A DNA stretch of 64,000 nt from Streptomyces chartreusis NRRL 3882 (lineage in GTDB: Bacteria; Actinomycetota; Actinomycetes; Streptomycetales; Streptomycetaceae): the NCBI RefSeq assembly GCF_900236475.1, contig NZ_LT963352.1, positions 1,984,001-2,048,000 of the forward strand, given 5' to 3'. Positions within the stretch are counted from its first letter, which is position 1. Every line of letters begins with the position of its first letter. A model generated the notes under the pieces. The model ran no database searches. It saw nothing but the letters and a program-made list of their open reading frames with translations, and had not been told where the DNA came from. Both the position numbers and the translations under genes were made by a program. Of the stretch, positions 50,913-60,222 are shown in pieces.

Positions 50913-51850
50913 GAGGCGGCCCTCCCGATGCCGAGGAGACGGTTGAAGAGCCGGCTGAGGCCGAAGACGAGGACGAAGAGGACGACGGCCGCGGCGGCGG
51001 CGTAGCCGAACTGCTGGCGCTGGAAGGCCGCCCGGTAGATGAACATGGTCACGGAGAGGGTGGACTCGGCCGGCCCGCCGCCGGTCAGCAGGTACGGCTC
51101 CTCGAAGATCTGGGCCGCGCCGATGAAGGACGTGACGACGACGAACGCCGTCACCGGCTTCAGCGCCGGCAGGGTGACGGTGGTGAAGATGCGCAGCCGC
51201 CCGGCGCCGTCGAGGGCGGCGGCCTCGTACAGCTCCCGGGGCACGTTCTGGAGCCCGGCGAGGAAGAAGACGGTGAGGTAGCCGGTCCAGCGCCACAGCA
51301 TCACCAGGGCGATGCTCGCTTTCGCCAGGCTCGGATCGCCGAGCCAGTCGACGCCGCCGGTGCCGAACAGGGCGCGCAGCACCGCGTTCGCGAGCCCGAA
51401 CTGCCGGTCGAAGATCAGGCCGAAGACGAGGGCGACGAGGATGGGCGAGACCACGATCGGCACGAAGTAGGCGGTGCGCCACAGGTCCCGTACGCGCAGG
51501 CCCCGGGTGTTGAGGGCCTGGGCGATCAGCAGCGCCAGGGGAACGACGACACACACCGCGACCAGCACGAACACGGCGGTGTTGCCGAGGGCCCGGTGGA
51601 AGCTGATGTCGGTGGCGAGCAGCCGGTAGTTCCGCAGCCCCACCCAGCGCGGGGTGCCGAGCCCCACCCACTCGGTGAGGCTCAGCCACAGCGAGGCGCC
51701 GACCGGGATCAGCAGGAACAGGACGTAGAGGAGGTAGAAGGGCGAGATGAAGAGGTAGGGCGCCCAGGTCCGGTGGGGGCGCCGTGCTTCCCGGTCCGGG
51801 CCGGTGTGGTCGCGGGTCGTCCCGGGTGGGCCGGCGACGGTGGTGGTCAT
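50909..51850 (-). CDS. Carbohydrate ABC transporter permease, MalF type
   Basis: 313 residues: cytoplasmic N-terminus, about six helices and the EAA loop (PRELYEAAALDGAGRLRIFTTVTLPALKP). Partner of the following MalG-type permease. 13 bp after the binding-protein gene. No ATPase gene exists in this operon, so a shared ATPase such as MsiK elsewhere in the genome is expected. Confidence 0.95.
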   Translation of the reverse strand: MTTTVAGPPGTTRDHTGPDREARRPHRTWAPYLFISPFYLLYVLFLLIPVGASLWLSLTEWVGLGTPRWVGLRNYRLLATDISFHRALGNTAVFVLVAVCVVVPLALLIAQALNTRGLRVRDLWRTAYFVPIVVSPILVALVFGLIFDRQFGLANAVLRALFGTGGVDWLGDPSLAKASIALVMLWRWTGYLTVFFLAGLQNVPRELYEAAALDGAGRLRIFTTVTLPALKPVTAFVVVTSFIGAAQIFEEPYLLTGGGPAESTLSVTMFIYRAAFQRQQFGYAAAAAVVLFVLVFGLSRLFNRLLGIGRAAS

Positions 51851-51863
51851 GTCGGTCGCACTC

Positions 51864-53213
51864 CTATCGGCCGGCCTGGTCGCGGTAGTCCGCCGCGGTC
51901 TGCTTCAGGGCCTGACGCGGCGTGATGCCGCCGCGGTAGGCGCGCAGCAGGTTGCCGGCGAGGACGTCGTAGAGGATCGACTGGTCCGGGCTCTGGTGGA
52001 ACGGCGGTACGTCCGGCAGCAGGGAGCGGTAGAGGCCGAAGAGCCGCTGCCCGCCGCAGAAGTCGTCCGTGTAGGCGCCCAGGCGCGGATCCTCGTAGAC
52101 GGACCGGCGGGTGGGCAGGTAGCCGGTCTCGGTGAAGCGGCGGACCTGGCCGTCGTGGGTGAGCCAGGTCTTGAAGAGGAACTCGGTGGCCGCGCGGGTG
52201 TTGGCCTTGTCCTTGACGACGCCGAAGCCGGTGCCGCCGAGCGCGGCGGTCACCCCGCCGCCCTTGCTGAACCGGGGCAGGTCGCGCACCCGCCACCTGC
52301 CCTTCTGCTCGGGCACGTTGGGCGCCAGGCCGTAGTTCTTGTACCAGATGGCCATGGGCAGGCCGATGACCCGGCCTCGTTTCAGAGCGGCCTGCATGGC
52401 GGCCCCGTAGTAGTCGGACACGTCGATGACGAAGCCGCTGCGCAGCCCCTCGCAGAGGAACCGCAGCACCTCCTCGGCCTCCGGCGAGTCGAGGAGCAGC
52501 TTCCCGTCGGCGTCGAAGAACGCGCCGCCGCGCTGGTAGAGCAGCATCTGGAAGGACTGCACGACCTGGGTCGGGTCGCTGCCCGCCGTGGAGACGACGC
52601 ACAGCGAGGCGCGGTGGTCCCGGTACACCCGGGCCCCGGCCTCGGCGAACTCCTCCCAGGTCGCCGCGTCCGCGGGGAGGTCGTATGCGGCGAAGAGGTC
52701 GTCGCGGTAGAAGTAGACGACCATCGGGGTGTCCGAGTCGAAGGCGTAGAGGCGGCCGTCCTTGCTGAAGGGGGCGGTGCGGGCCGGCAGCAGGTCGTCC
52801 TTGAGGCCGGGGACGGCCTCGACGTCGGCGGTGAGGTCGTGCAGCAGCCGTTCGGAGATGTCGCCGCGCAGCATGCGCGGGAAGCTGCCGATCTCGAAGC
52901 CCACCAGATCGGGGGTGCCGCGTCCGGCGACGGCCTGGGCGAGCAGCTTGGTGACGATGTCCGGGGGGCCGGAGCGGGTCACCTTCAGGTGGTAGCGGAA
53001 GTCGGTGGCGCGGTCGGCCTCCGGGACGCCCTTGACGAAGAACTCCTCGTAGCCCGGGTCGTGGGTCCACAGGGAGAGGGTGACGTCGCCGGAGGTGCGG
53101 GGCGTGGTGCCGGCGCCGCCGCAGGCGGAGAGTGCGGCGGCCGTACCGAGGCCGAGGGCACCGCGCAGCAGGGCGCGGCGGGTCGGAGGGCTGGGGGGCA
53201 TGGGGGTGTACAC
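51864..53213 (-). CDS. Sugar ABC transporter substrate-binding lipoprotein (family 1), Tat-type signal
   Basis: 449 residues. The signal has both a twin-arginine (RRALLRGALGLG) and a lipobox (LSAC), then a solute-binding family 1 fold (LSLWTHDPGYEEFF, TPDLVGFEIGSFPRML, GVTAALGGTGFGVVKD). It should bind the galactoside hydrolysed by the GH42 enzyme. GTG 53213 follows GAGGAG at six bases; an ATG four codons later (53201) is the alternative. 23 bp after lacI. Confidence 0.93.
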   Translation of the reverse strand: MYTPMPPSPPTRRALLRGALGLGTAAALSACGGAGTTPRTSGDVTLSLWTHDPGYEEFFVKGVPEADRATDFRYHLKVTRSGPPDIVTKLLAQAVAGRGTPDLVGFEIGSFPRMLRGDISERLLHDLTADVEAVPGLKDDLLPARTAPFSKDGRLYAFDSDTPMVVYFYRDDLFAAYDLPADAATWEEFAEAGARVYRDHRASLCVVSTAGSDPTQVVQSFQMLLYQRGGAFFDADGKLLLDSPEAEEVLRFLCEGLRSGFVIDVSDYYGAAMQAALKRGRVIGLPMAIWYKNYGLAPNVPEQKGRWRVRDLPRFSKGGGVTAALGGTGFGVVKDKANTRAATEFLFKTWLTHDGQVRRFTETGYLPTRRSVYEDPRLGAYTDDFCGGQRLFGLYRSLLPDVPPFHQSPDQSILYDVLAGNLLRAYRGGITPRQALKQTAADYRDQAGR

Positions 53214-53236
53214 ACGTGACTCCTCACGTGGTGCGG

Positions 53237-54310
53237 CTACGGGCGGGCGTGCGCGGGCCCCTGGTCGCGTACCGGCCCGGTGGAGGCCCGTACGGTCAAC
53301 TCGACTGCCTGGCCCGGCTGTCCGGCCGGGGCGGGGCGGCCCTCGATCAGGGCGATCAGTACGTCGACGGCGCGGTCGGCGACGGCGGCGAAGTTCTGCC
53401 GGACGGTGGTCAGCGGCGGGGCGAGGTAGGCGGCGGCGGGAATGTCGTCATAGCCGACGACACTCACGTCGCCGGGGACGGCGCGGCCCGCGTCGGCGAA
53501 CGCGCGCAGAGCGCCGATGGCCATGTCGTCGTTGGCGGCGAACACGGCCGTGACGTCGGAGAGTCGGGCGAGCTGCCGTCCCGCGGCGTAGCCGGAGGCC
53601 GGGCTCCAGTCGCCCGGTGACGGCAGGGGCGGTTCGGGTGCGCCGGCGGCGGCGAGGGCCTCGCGCCAGCCGCGCAGGCGGTCGCGGGCGGCCCACCAGT
53701 TCTGCGGGCCGGGCAGGTGCCAGACGGTGCGGTGCCCCAGGGAGAGCAGGTGCTCGGTGGCGATCCGGGCCGCCGCGACACCGTCGCCGCCGACCACGGC
53801 ACTGGTCCCGGGCGTCAGCTCGACGCCCTCGCCGAGGCTGACCACCGGCACGTCCGCGCTCAGCTTGAGCGGCGTGCCGTCGTCGATGGGCTCGGACAGC
53901 ACGATCCCGTCCACGCCCTGCTCGAGCAACGCGTCCACGGCGACCGAGACTCTCTGCCCCTCCAGGGTGCTGGCCAGGGCGACGGAGTAGCCGGCGCGCT
54001 GCATCGCCCGCTCCAGGGCGATGAGCAGGGTCGAGGGGCCGTAGAGCGAACTGCCCAGCGAGACCACTCCGATCCGGCGGTAGCGGCCGAGGAGCAGGGC
54101 CCGGGCGGCGGTGTTGGGACGGTAGGCCAGGTCGCGGATGGCCCTCAGGACGCGGTCGCGCACCTCCGGGCTGACGTGCGGTTCGCCGTTGACGACCCGC
54201 GACACGGTCTTCTGCGACACCCCGGCGGCCCGCGCGACCTCGGTCATCCCGGGGCCGCGTCGCCGGCGCCCACCGGCGGCCGGTTGGCCTTCGGCTCCGC
54301 TCGTGGTCAT
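53237..54310 (-). CDS. LacI-family regulator of the galactoside operon
   Basis: 357 residues: N-terminal HTH (MTEVARAAGVSQKTVSRVVNGEPHVS, about residues 22-47) and periplasmic-binding-like effector domain (GVVSLGSSLYGPST, AVFAANDDMAIGALRA, VVGYDDIPAAAYLAPPLTTVRQ). ATG 54310 follows GGGAG; the frame is open 7 codons above. It heads the operon lacI, binding protein, two permeases, beta-galactosidase, all with gaps under 30 bp, so it controls its own transcription through the palindromes upstream. Confidence 0.93.
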   Translation of the reverse strand: MTTSGAEGQPAAGGRRRRGPGMTEVARAAGVSQKTVSRVVNGEPHVSPEVRDRVLRAIRDLAYRPNTAARALLLGRYRRIGVVSLGSSLYGPSTLLIALERAMQRAGYSVALASTLEGQRVSVAVDALLEQGVDGIVLSEPIDDGTPLKLSADVPVVSLGEGVELTPGTSAVVGGDGVAAARIATEHLLSLGHRTVWHLPGPQNWWAARDRLRGWREALAAAGAPEPPLPSPGDWSPASGYAAGRQLARLSDVTAVFAANDDMAIGALRAFADAGRAVPGDVSVVGYDDIPAAAYLAPPLTTVRQNFAAVADRAVDVLIALIEGRPAPAGQPGQAVELTVRASTGPVRDQGPAHARP

Positions 54311-54338
54311 GCGCGCTCCCGGGAGTGACAAGGGGGTG

Positions 54339-54350
54339 GACTACGTAGTC
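54339..54350. promoter_or_regulatory. LacI operator, promoter-proximal copy
   Basis: GACTACGTAGTC, a perfect 12-bp palindrome with central CG as in LacI-family operators, 29 bp upstream of the lacI start. Confidence 0.8.
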
Positions 54351-54382
54351 AGGGACGGCACCGTGGATGAACGGGCCGGGTA

Positions 54383-54396
54383 TGACTACGTAGTCA
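54383..54396. promoter_or_regulatory. LacI operator, distal copy
   Basis: TGACTACGTAGTCA, a perfect 14-bp palindrome containing the same 12-bp core (54384-54395) as the proximal site. The cores are 45 bp apart, a little over four helical turns, so two dimers could lie on about the same face and form a loop. Confidence 0.8.
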
Positions 54397-54540
54397 CGCC
54401 AGTGTCGGGGCGCTCCACCGCCGCGTCAATGGTCCGGACGGAGCCGGTTTCCCCGCGCACGGCGCTCGGGCTGTGCGACTTCCTCGGCTGCTGCCGCGTG
54501 CGGCTGGACAGAACCCGGGGCCTCGCGGAGGATGTGGGCG

Positions 54541-56907
54541 ATGCGGCCCGACCCCAAGCGCTTTCTCACCCACGCGGTCCGTCGCGTCGCGCGCGCCGAG
54601 CATCCGGCGCAGGTACTGGAGGAGCTCTGCGGGGCGACGGTGCCGTCCGTCGCGGACGCCCTCGTCGTGTATCTCGACGCCGCGCCGGGCCCCGCGGACC
54701 CGACGGCCTCGCAGGCGCAACTGCGGCTGAGCGGGACCGGGTTGCGCCGGTCCCCCATCCCCGCCCAGCCCTCCGGCCCGGCCTCGTCCCCGGTGGACGG
54801 CCGGCCGGACGACACCGGTGCGCTGTGGCATCCCGGCCCGCAGGACGGGCTCGGCGGAGTGCTGGGCGGGCCGGCGCCGGTCACCGTCCCGATGGCGCCG
54901 TCCGGTGTCCTGGCGAAGGTCCTGGACGCCGGTGAGGCGCTGGGCAGGGACTCCGGTGATCTGGATCCTGCCCTGCGCGAGCTGCTGGGGCCGGACTCCC
55001 GGGTGCCGCGGGGGGACCGGGTTCTCCTCGTCCCGCTGGTCGGACCCGACGGCACGGTGGGCGCCGCCCTGTTCCTGCGGCGTCCCGAACGGGACGTCTT
55101 CCGTGCGGAGGACCGGCAGGTGCTCGGCGAGCTGTCGGCTCATGCCGCGCTCGGCGTGCGCGGGGCATCGCCGGTCCCGCACCCGGCGCCGCCCCCGGCC
55201 TCGCGAGCCGCCGCCGGACCGGTGCGGCAGGACGCGGACCGGCTGCGGTTCGTGGGCGCCGCGACGCGGCGGATCAGCCGTGCCATGGATCTGGACGAGA
55301 TCGTGGCGGGCCTGTGCCGGGCCGTCCTGCCCAGCTTCTCGGACGGGATCCTCGTCTGTCTGCGCGAGCCGCTGCCGGTCGGCGACGAGCGGCCCACCGG
55401 CCCGTTGGTCCTGCGGCTGCACCGGGCCGACCGCGCCCCGGCGGAGGAGGACACGGGCGCCCTCCCGTCCTCCGAGCCGGGACTGCCCGCGCCCGAACTG
55501 TGCGAGGTCCGGCCGGGCAGCGATCTCGCCGAGGTGCTGCGGGGCGTGCGCCCGGTGTTCACCGACTCCCCCGCCGGCCGCGGCGCACTGTCCGAACTGG
55601 TCGGCGACGGCGGCGCGTTCGCCCTGCCGGACGGGCAGCGCGCGATCCTCGCCCCACTGCGCGGCCGGCGCCGCGTCATCGGCGCGGCCCTGTTCCTGCG
55701 CCGCCCCGAGAGCAGGCCCTTCGAGATCAACGACCTCCTCGTCGCCGCGCAACTCGCCACCCACAGCGCCCTCGGCATCGACAAGGCCGTGCTCTACGGC
55801 CGCGAGGCCCACATAGCCGACGAACTCCAGCGCACGATGCTGCCCGAGACCCTGCCCAGCCCACCCGGCATCCGTCTCGCCGCCCGCTACCTGCCCGCCG
55901 CCGAATCGGCCCGGGTGGGCGGCGACTGGTACGACGCCATCCCGCTGCCGGGCAGCCGGGTCGCCCTGGTCGTCGGCGACGTCATGGGCCACTCCATGAC
56001 CTCCGCGGCCATCATGGGCCAGCTGCGCACCACCGCCCAGACCCTCGCCGGCCTCGGGCTGCCGCCGCAAGAGGTCCTGCACCACCTCGACGAACAGGCC
56101 CAGCGCCTCGGCGCCGAGCACATGGCGACCTGCCTGTACGCCGTCTACGACCCGGTCGCGCACCGCATCACCATCGCCAACGCCGGGCACCCGCCGCCCG
56201 TCCTGCTCCACCCGGGCGGCCGGGCCGAGGTGCTGCGCATGCCGCCCGGTGCCCCCATCGGCGTCGGCGGCGTCGACTTCGAGGCGGTCGAACTCGACGC
56301 CCCGGGGGGCGCGACGCTGCTGCTGTACACCGACGGCCTGGTCGAGTCCCGCCTGCGCGATGTGTGGACCGGCATAGAGCAGCTGCGCGAGAAGGCGGGG
56401 ACCACCGGCCGGCTCGCCGGACCCGACCGGCCCCCCGCGCTGGAAGCCCTGTGCGACGAGGTCCTCGACATGGTGGGCCCCGGCGACCGGGACGACGACA
56501 TCGCGCTGCTCGCCGCCCGCTTCGACGGCATCGCGCCCGGCGACGTGGCGTACTGGTCCCTGGAGCCGGAGGACTCCGCCCCCGGCCGGGCCCGCCGGCT
56601 GGCCCGCCGTACCCTGTCCCGCTGGAACCTGGAGGACCTCGGCGACTCCGTCGAACTGCTCGTCAGCGAACTCGTCACCAACGCCGTGCGCCACACCTCA
56701 CGGCCCGTCACCCTCCGCCTGATGCGCACCGACGTGCTGCGCTGCGAGATCGGCGACGACGCGCCCGAACTGCCCCGCCTGAGGCGCGCCCGGCCCACGG
56801 ACGAGAACGGGCGCGGGCTGTACCTGGTCAGCAGGCTGGCCATGCGGTGGGGCGCGGCCCGGCTCAGCACCGGCAAGATCGTGTGGTTCGAGTTCGCCCG
56901 GCCCTGA
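54541..56907 (+). CDS. GAF-GAF-SpoIIE phosphatase with anti-sigma-type ATPase domain
   Basis: 788 residues. Two GAF-like regions (about 15-215 and 235-420, each ending in a GAALFLRRPE segment), a PP2C/SpoIIE phosphatase (about 440-640; GGDWYDAIPL, VVGDVMGHSM, NAGHPPPVLL, LLLYTDGLVESR, DDDIALLAAR) and a HATPase_c2 domain (about 655-785; LVSELVTNAVRHT, GRGLYLVSRLAMRW). It can both dephosphorylate an anti-sigma antagonist and bind or phosphorylate one, so it belongs to partner-switching control of a sigma factor. ATG 54541 follows GGAGG at good spacing, preferred over GTG 54532. Confidence 0.92.
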   Translation: MRPDPKRFLTHAVRRVARAEHPAQVLEELCGATVPSVADALVVYLDAAPGPADPTASQAQLRLSGTGLRRSPIPAQPSGPASSPVDGRPDDTGALWHPGPQDGLGGVLGGPAPVTVPMAPSGVLAKVLDAGEALGRDSGDLDPALRELLGPDSRVPRGDRVLLVPLVGPDGTVGAALFLRRPERDVFRAEDRQVLGELSAHAALGVRGASPVPHPAPPPASRAAAGPVRQDADRLRFVGAATRRISRAMDLDEIVAGLCRAVLPSFSDGILVCLREPLPVGDERPTGPLVLRLHRADRAPAEEDTGALPSSEPGLPAPELCEVRPGSDLAEVLRGVRPVFTDSPAGRGALSELVGDGGAFALPDGQRAILAPLRGRRRVIGAALFLRRPESRPFEINDLLVAAQLATHSALGIDKAVLYGREAHIADELQRTMLPETLPSPPGIRLAARYLPAAESARVGGDWYDAIPLPGSRVALVVGDVMGHSMTSAAIMGQLRTTAQTLAGLGLPPQEVLHHLDEQAQRLGAEHMATCLYAVYDPVAHRITIANAGHPPPVLLHPGGRAEVLRMPPGAPIGVGGVDFEAVELDAPGGATLLLYTDGLVESRLRDVWTGIEQLREKAGTTGRLAGPDRPPALEALCDEVLDMVGPGDRDDDIALLAARFDGIAPGDVAYWSLEPEDSAPGRARRLARRTLSRWNLEDLGDSVELLVSELVTNAVRHTSRPVTLRLMRTDVLRCEIGDDAPELPRLRRARPTDENGRGLYLVSRLAMRWGAARLSTGKIVWFEFARP

Positions 56908-56934
56908 GCTTCCCCGGGGCCGCGCCACCCCCAT

Positions 56935-56949
56935 TGATTGATCGATTCA
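56935..56949. promoter_or_regulatory. Candidate RpiR operator A, upstream of the GH84 gene
   Basis: TGATTGATCGATTCA, fits the motif TGRTKKWTYGAWTCA shared by four sites in this cluster. 87 bp before the GH84 start. Confidence 0.6.
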
Positions 56950-57036
56950 GCATCTCTAACATCACTCGGTGGCTCCATTCACCTCATCCTCTCTGGCCCG
57001 GGCCGTCGCTGCCCGCGGCATCCGGAAGGAGCACCC

Positions 57037-60000
57037 GTGTTCCCAGCCCCTGGGCCCCGTCGTCCCCGTGTGAGACCTCCCCGGCGACTCGGACGCCTGC
57101 CGGCCGTCGCGCTGTTGCTCGCCGCCGGCCTCGCCCTCCCACCGGTGCCAGGCGCGGCAGCCGCGCCGGCCCGGCCCTCGAAGACCGCCCTGCCGCAGGT
57201 CTGGCCACAGCCGCAGAGCCTGCACGCGGGGCCCGGCCGGTTCACCGTCCCCGACCGGGTCGTGGCGGTCGTCGGCCGCGGGACCGACCCGTCGGCCCGG
57301 CACCTTGTCGAGAAGGTCCTGAGCGAGGCCGGGGCCGAGCGGATCGTGACGGTCGAGAAGCCGCCCGCGCGGGCCGGCTTCACCGTCTTCCTCGGCGGCC
57401 CAGGCGAGAACGGCGCGACGGCCTCCGCCCTGAAGCGGCTGGGCGCCCCGTCCCCCGCCGGGCTGCCCTCCGGCGGCTACGTCCTCGCCTCCGGCCGCAA
57501 GGACGGCCGGACCCTCCTCGCCCTGTCCGGCGCCGACCGCACCGGCACCTTCTACGCCGCCCAGACCCTGCGTCAACTGGTCCCCCGGACCGTGCCCGAG
57601 GTGACCGTCCGGGACTGGCCCACAGCCAGGCTGCGCGGGGTGATCGAGGGCTTCTACGGCACGCCCTGGTCACACGCGGAGCGGCTGAGCCAGCTCGACT
57701 TCTACGGCCGCACCAAGCAGAACGTCTACGTCTACTCCCCCAAGGACGACCCCTACCTGCGCGCCCGGTGGCGCGACGCGTACCCGCCAGCCGAGCTGGC
57801 GGGACTCAGGGAACTGGCCGACCGCGCCGACGCCAACCACGTCCGCTTCACCTACGCGCTCTCGCCCGGACTGTCCGTCTGCTACTCCTCGGACGCCGAC
57901 ACCGACGCCCTCACCCGCAAGCTGGACTCGCTGTACGCCATCGGCGTGCGCTCGTTCGCGATCCCGCTGGACGACATCAGCTACACCAAGTGGAACTGCG
58001 CGGCCGACGAGCGGGAGTTCGGCACGGGCGGCGCCGCCGCAGGGACGGCCCAGGCCCAGCTGCTCAACCGGGTGTGGCGGGACTTCTCCGCGACCCACTC
58101 CGGCCTGGAACCGCTGGAGATGGTCCCCACCGAGTACTCCGACCTCGCCGACTCCCCCTACAAGAAGGCGCTGCGCGAGAAGCTGGACGCGTCCGTGGTC
58201 GTGGAGTGGACCGGCGTCGGGGTGATCGCGCCCGCCATCACCGCCGACCAGGTCGCGAAGGCCCGTGAGGTCTACGGCCATCCGATCCTGGTCTGGGACA
58301 ACTACCCGGTGAACGACTACGTCACCAGCCGGCTGCTGCTCGGCCCCTACACCGGCCGCGAGCCCGGCGTGGCGAAGGCGGCGGCCGGGGTGACCGCCAA
58401 CCCGATGGTCCAGGGCGAGGCGAGCCGGATCGCCCTGTTCACCTCCGCCGCCTACCTGTGGAACCCGGACGCCTACGACCCGCGGGCCGCTTTCCTGGCC
58501 TCGGTCCGCGACCTCGCCGGACCGGCCGCGGCCAAGTGGCTGCGGATCTTCGCCGAGAACAACTACTCGTCCCAGCTGGACCCGACCGAGTCCCCCACGC
58601 TCAGCGCGCTCATCACCCGGTTCCGCAAGGCCTACGACGGGGGCTCCGGCCTCGACCGGGCCGCCGCCGCGCTCCGGTCGTACTTCGCCGACATGGCCGC
58701 CACGCCCGGCGCGCTCCGCGCCCGCCTCGACAACCCCGGGTTCCTCCAGGAGACCTCGCCCTGGCTGGACAAGCTCGGCCGCTACGGCACCGCGGGGCGG
58801 ACGGCCGTCGACCTGCTGCTGGCCGGCAAGCGGGGCGACACCGAGGCGGTCACCACGTACTGGAACCGGCTGAGGGCCGAGCGCAAGGAACTCGACGCGA
58901 TCCCCCAGCAGGTGTCCCCGGGCGTGATGGACCGGTTCCTCTACACGGCGATGACCGAGAACGCGCCCGACCCGGGCGTGGACGCCACGTTCGCGCCCGG
59001 TTCCGTCAGCCTGAAGCCGGGCGGCTCCGCCGAGCTGACTCTCTCCTTCTCCGACTCCGCCGCCCGGACGGTCTCCTGGAAGCTGACCGTCCCCGACGGG
59101 GTCACCGCCACGCCCGCCGAGGGCACCGCGACCGTCCCGGCCGGGGGCAGCGCGTCCGCGACCGTCACCGTCACGGCCCGGGAGGGCACGACCGCCGGAG
59201 TGCGTTCGGTCGTGGTGACGGGCGACGGAGTGCTCTCCCGCGCGCTGCCCGTCCAGGTCACCGACGGCACCGGCACGCCGCGGGCGCTGACGGCCGACTT
59301 CAGTGGGGCGTCGGTGAGTTCCGTCGACCTGTCGTCGAGGAAGACGACGGAGATCGCCGTGGGCGCCAATCCCGGTGAGGTCGTGACGAGTGCGGACGGG
59401 CGCACCGCCTACGCGGCCAACCAGGGCTCGAACACGGTCAGCGTGATCGACGTGGCGCAGGGGAAGGTCACCGCCACGGTCCCGGTCGGCCGGGTCCCCG
59501 CCGGGCTGGCGCTCACCCCCGACGGCCGCACCCTCTGGGTCGCCAACTACGGGGACGGCACGGTCCAGCCCGTCGACACGTCGGCCCTCACCGCGGGCCC
59601 GTCCGTCCGGGTCGGCAACGGGCCCGAGAACATGGCGATCACGCCCGACGGCCGCACGCTCTACGTGCCCAACATCAAGGACAACACGGTCACCCCGGTC
59701 GACCTGGCCACCCGGAAGGCCGGTGCCGCCGTCCCCGTGGGCCCGAGTCCCTTCAACATCGTGGCCGCGCCCGACGGACGGACGGTGTACGTGTCGAACT
59801 CCGGCGGCTCCACGGTCACTCCGATCGACACGGCCACGAACGACACCGAGCCGACCCTCCTGGTCTCCGGCCAGGCCTACGGTCTCGCCCTGTCGCCGGA
59901 CGGCCGGACGCTGTGGGTCAGTCCCAGCACCGGTGACACCGTCACGCCCGTCGACACGGTCACCGGCGCCCCCGGCAAGGCGGTGACGGTCGGCAGGTCC

Positions 60001-60165
60001 GCCTTCGACGTCGCCCTGGACTGGAACGGCGGCACGGCGTACGTCACCACCGCCGACGCGGGCGCCCTGGTCCCGGTCGACACGGCGTCCGGTGCCGTCG
60101 GGGCGCCGCTCACGACCGGGGCGTATCCGCTGGCCGTCGCGCTGACGCCGGTACCGGTGACGTGA
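57037..60165 (+). CDS. Secreted GH84 beta-N-acetylglucosaminidase with C-terminal beta-propeller
   Basis: 1042 residues. Signal peptide (LPAVALLLAAGLALPPVPGAAAAPA), N-terminal GH20b-like domain (about 45-165), GH84 catalytic barrel (about 170-470: RLRGVIEGFYGTPWSHAERL, and IPLDDIS with the catalytic Asp pair near 312/313, NYPVNDY), a helical region, a NEW3-like beta domain (about 655-735) and a YVTN-type beta-propeller (about 750-1042, with repeated VTPVDLATRKAG, LALTPDGRTLWVANYGDGT motifs). The propeller is unusual for GH84 and may bind a surface or ligand. GTG 57037 follows AAGGAG. Likely cleaves terminal GlcNAc from glycans. Confidence 0.9.
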   Translation: MFPAPGPRRPRVRPPRRLGRLPAVALLLAAGLALPPVPGAAAAPARPSKTALPQVWPQPQSLHAGPGRFTVPDRVVAVVGRGTDPSARHLVEKVLSEAGAERIVTVEKPPARAGFTVFLGGPGENGATASALKRLGAPSPAGLPSGGYVLASGRKDGRTLLALSGADRTGTFYAAQTLRQLVPRTVPEVTVRDWPTARLRGVIEGFYGTPWSHAERLSQLDFYGRTKQNVYVYSPKDDPYLRARWRDAYPPAELAGLRELADRADANHVRFTYALSPGLSVCYSSDADTDALTRKLDSLYAIGVRSFAIPLDDISYTKWNCAADEREFGTGGAAAGTAQAQLLNRVWRDFSATHSGLEPLEMVPTEYSDLADSPYKKALREKLDASVVVEWTGVGVIAPAITADQVAKAREVYGHPILVWDNYPVNDYVTSRLLLGPYTGREPGVAKAAAGVTANPMVQGEASRIALFTSAAYLWNPDAYDPRAAFLASVRDLAGPAAAKWLRIFAENNYSSQLDPTESPTLSALITRFRKAYDGGSGLDRAAAALRSYFADMAATPGALRARLDNPGFLQETSPWLDKLGRYGTAGRTAVDLLLAGKRGDTEAVTTYWNRLRAERKELDAIPQQVSPGVMDRFLYTAMTENAPDPGVDATFAPGSVSLKPGGSAELTLSFSDSAARTVSWKLTVPDGVTATPAEGTATVPAGGSASATVTVTAREGTTAGVRSVVVTGDGVLSRALPVQVTDGTGTPRALTADFSGASVSSVDLSSRKTTEIAVGANPGEVVTSADGRTAYAANQGSNTVSVIDVAQGKVTATVPVGRVPAGLALTPDGRTLWVANYGDGTVQPVDTSALTAGPSVRVGNGPENMAITPDGRTLYVPNIKDNTVTPVDLATRKAGAAVPVGPSPFNIVAAPDGRTVYVSNSGGSTVTPIDTATNDTEPTLLVSGQAYGLALSPDGRTLWVSPSTGDTVTPVDTVTGAPGKAVTVGRSAFDVALDWNGGTAYVTTADAGALVPVDTASGAVGAPLTTGAYPLAVALTPVPVT

Positions 60166-60172
60166 CATGAAG

Positions 60173-60203
60173 CGGCCGGGGCCCCGGCGAGGGACCCCGG
60201 CCG
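60173..60203. terminator. Terminator between GH84 and SIS genes
   Basis: CGGCCGGGG (60173-60181) and CCCCGGCCG (60195-60203) are perfect 9-bp complements, loop 13, in the 57-bp gap between convergent genes. Confidence 0.75.
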
Positions 60204-60222
60204 TCCGTGCGGGCCTGTCGGT

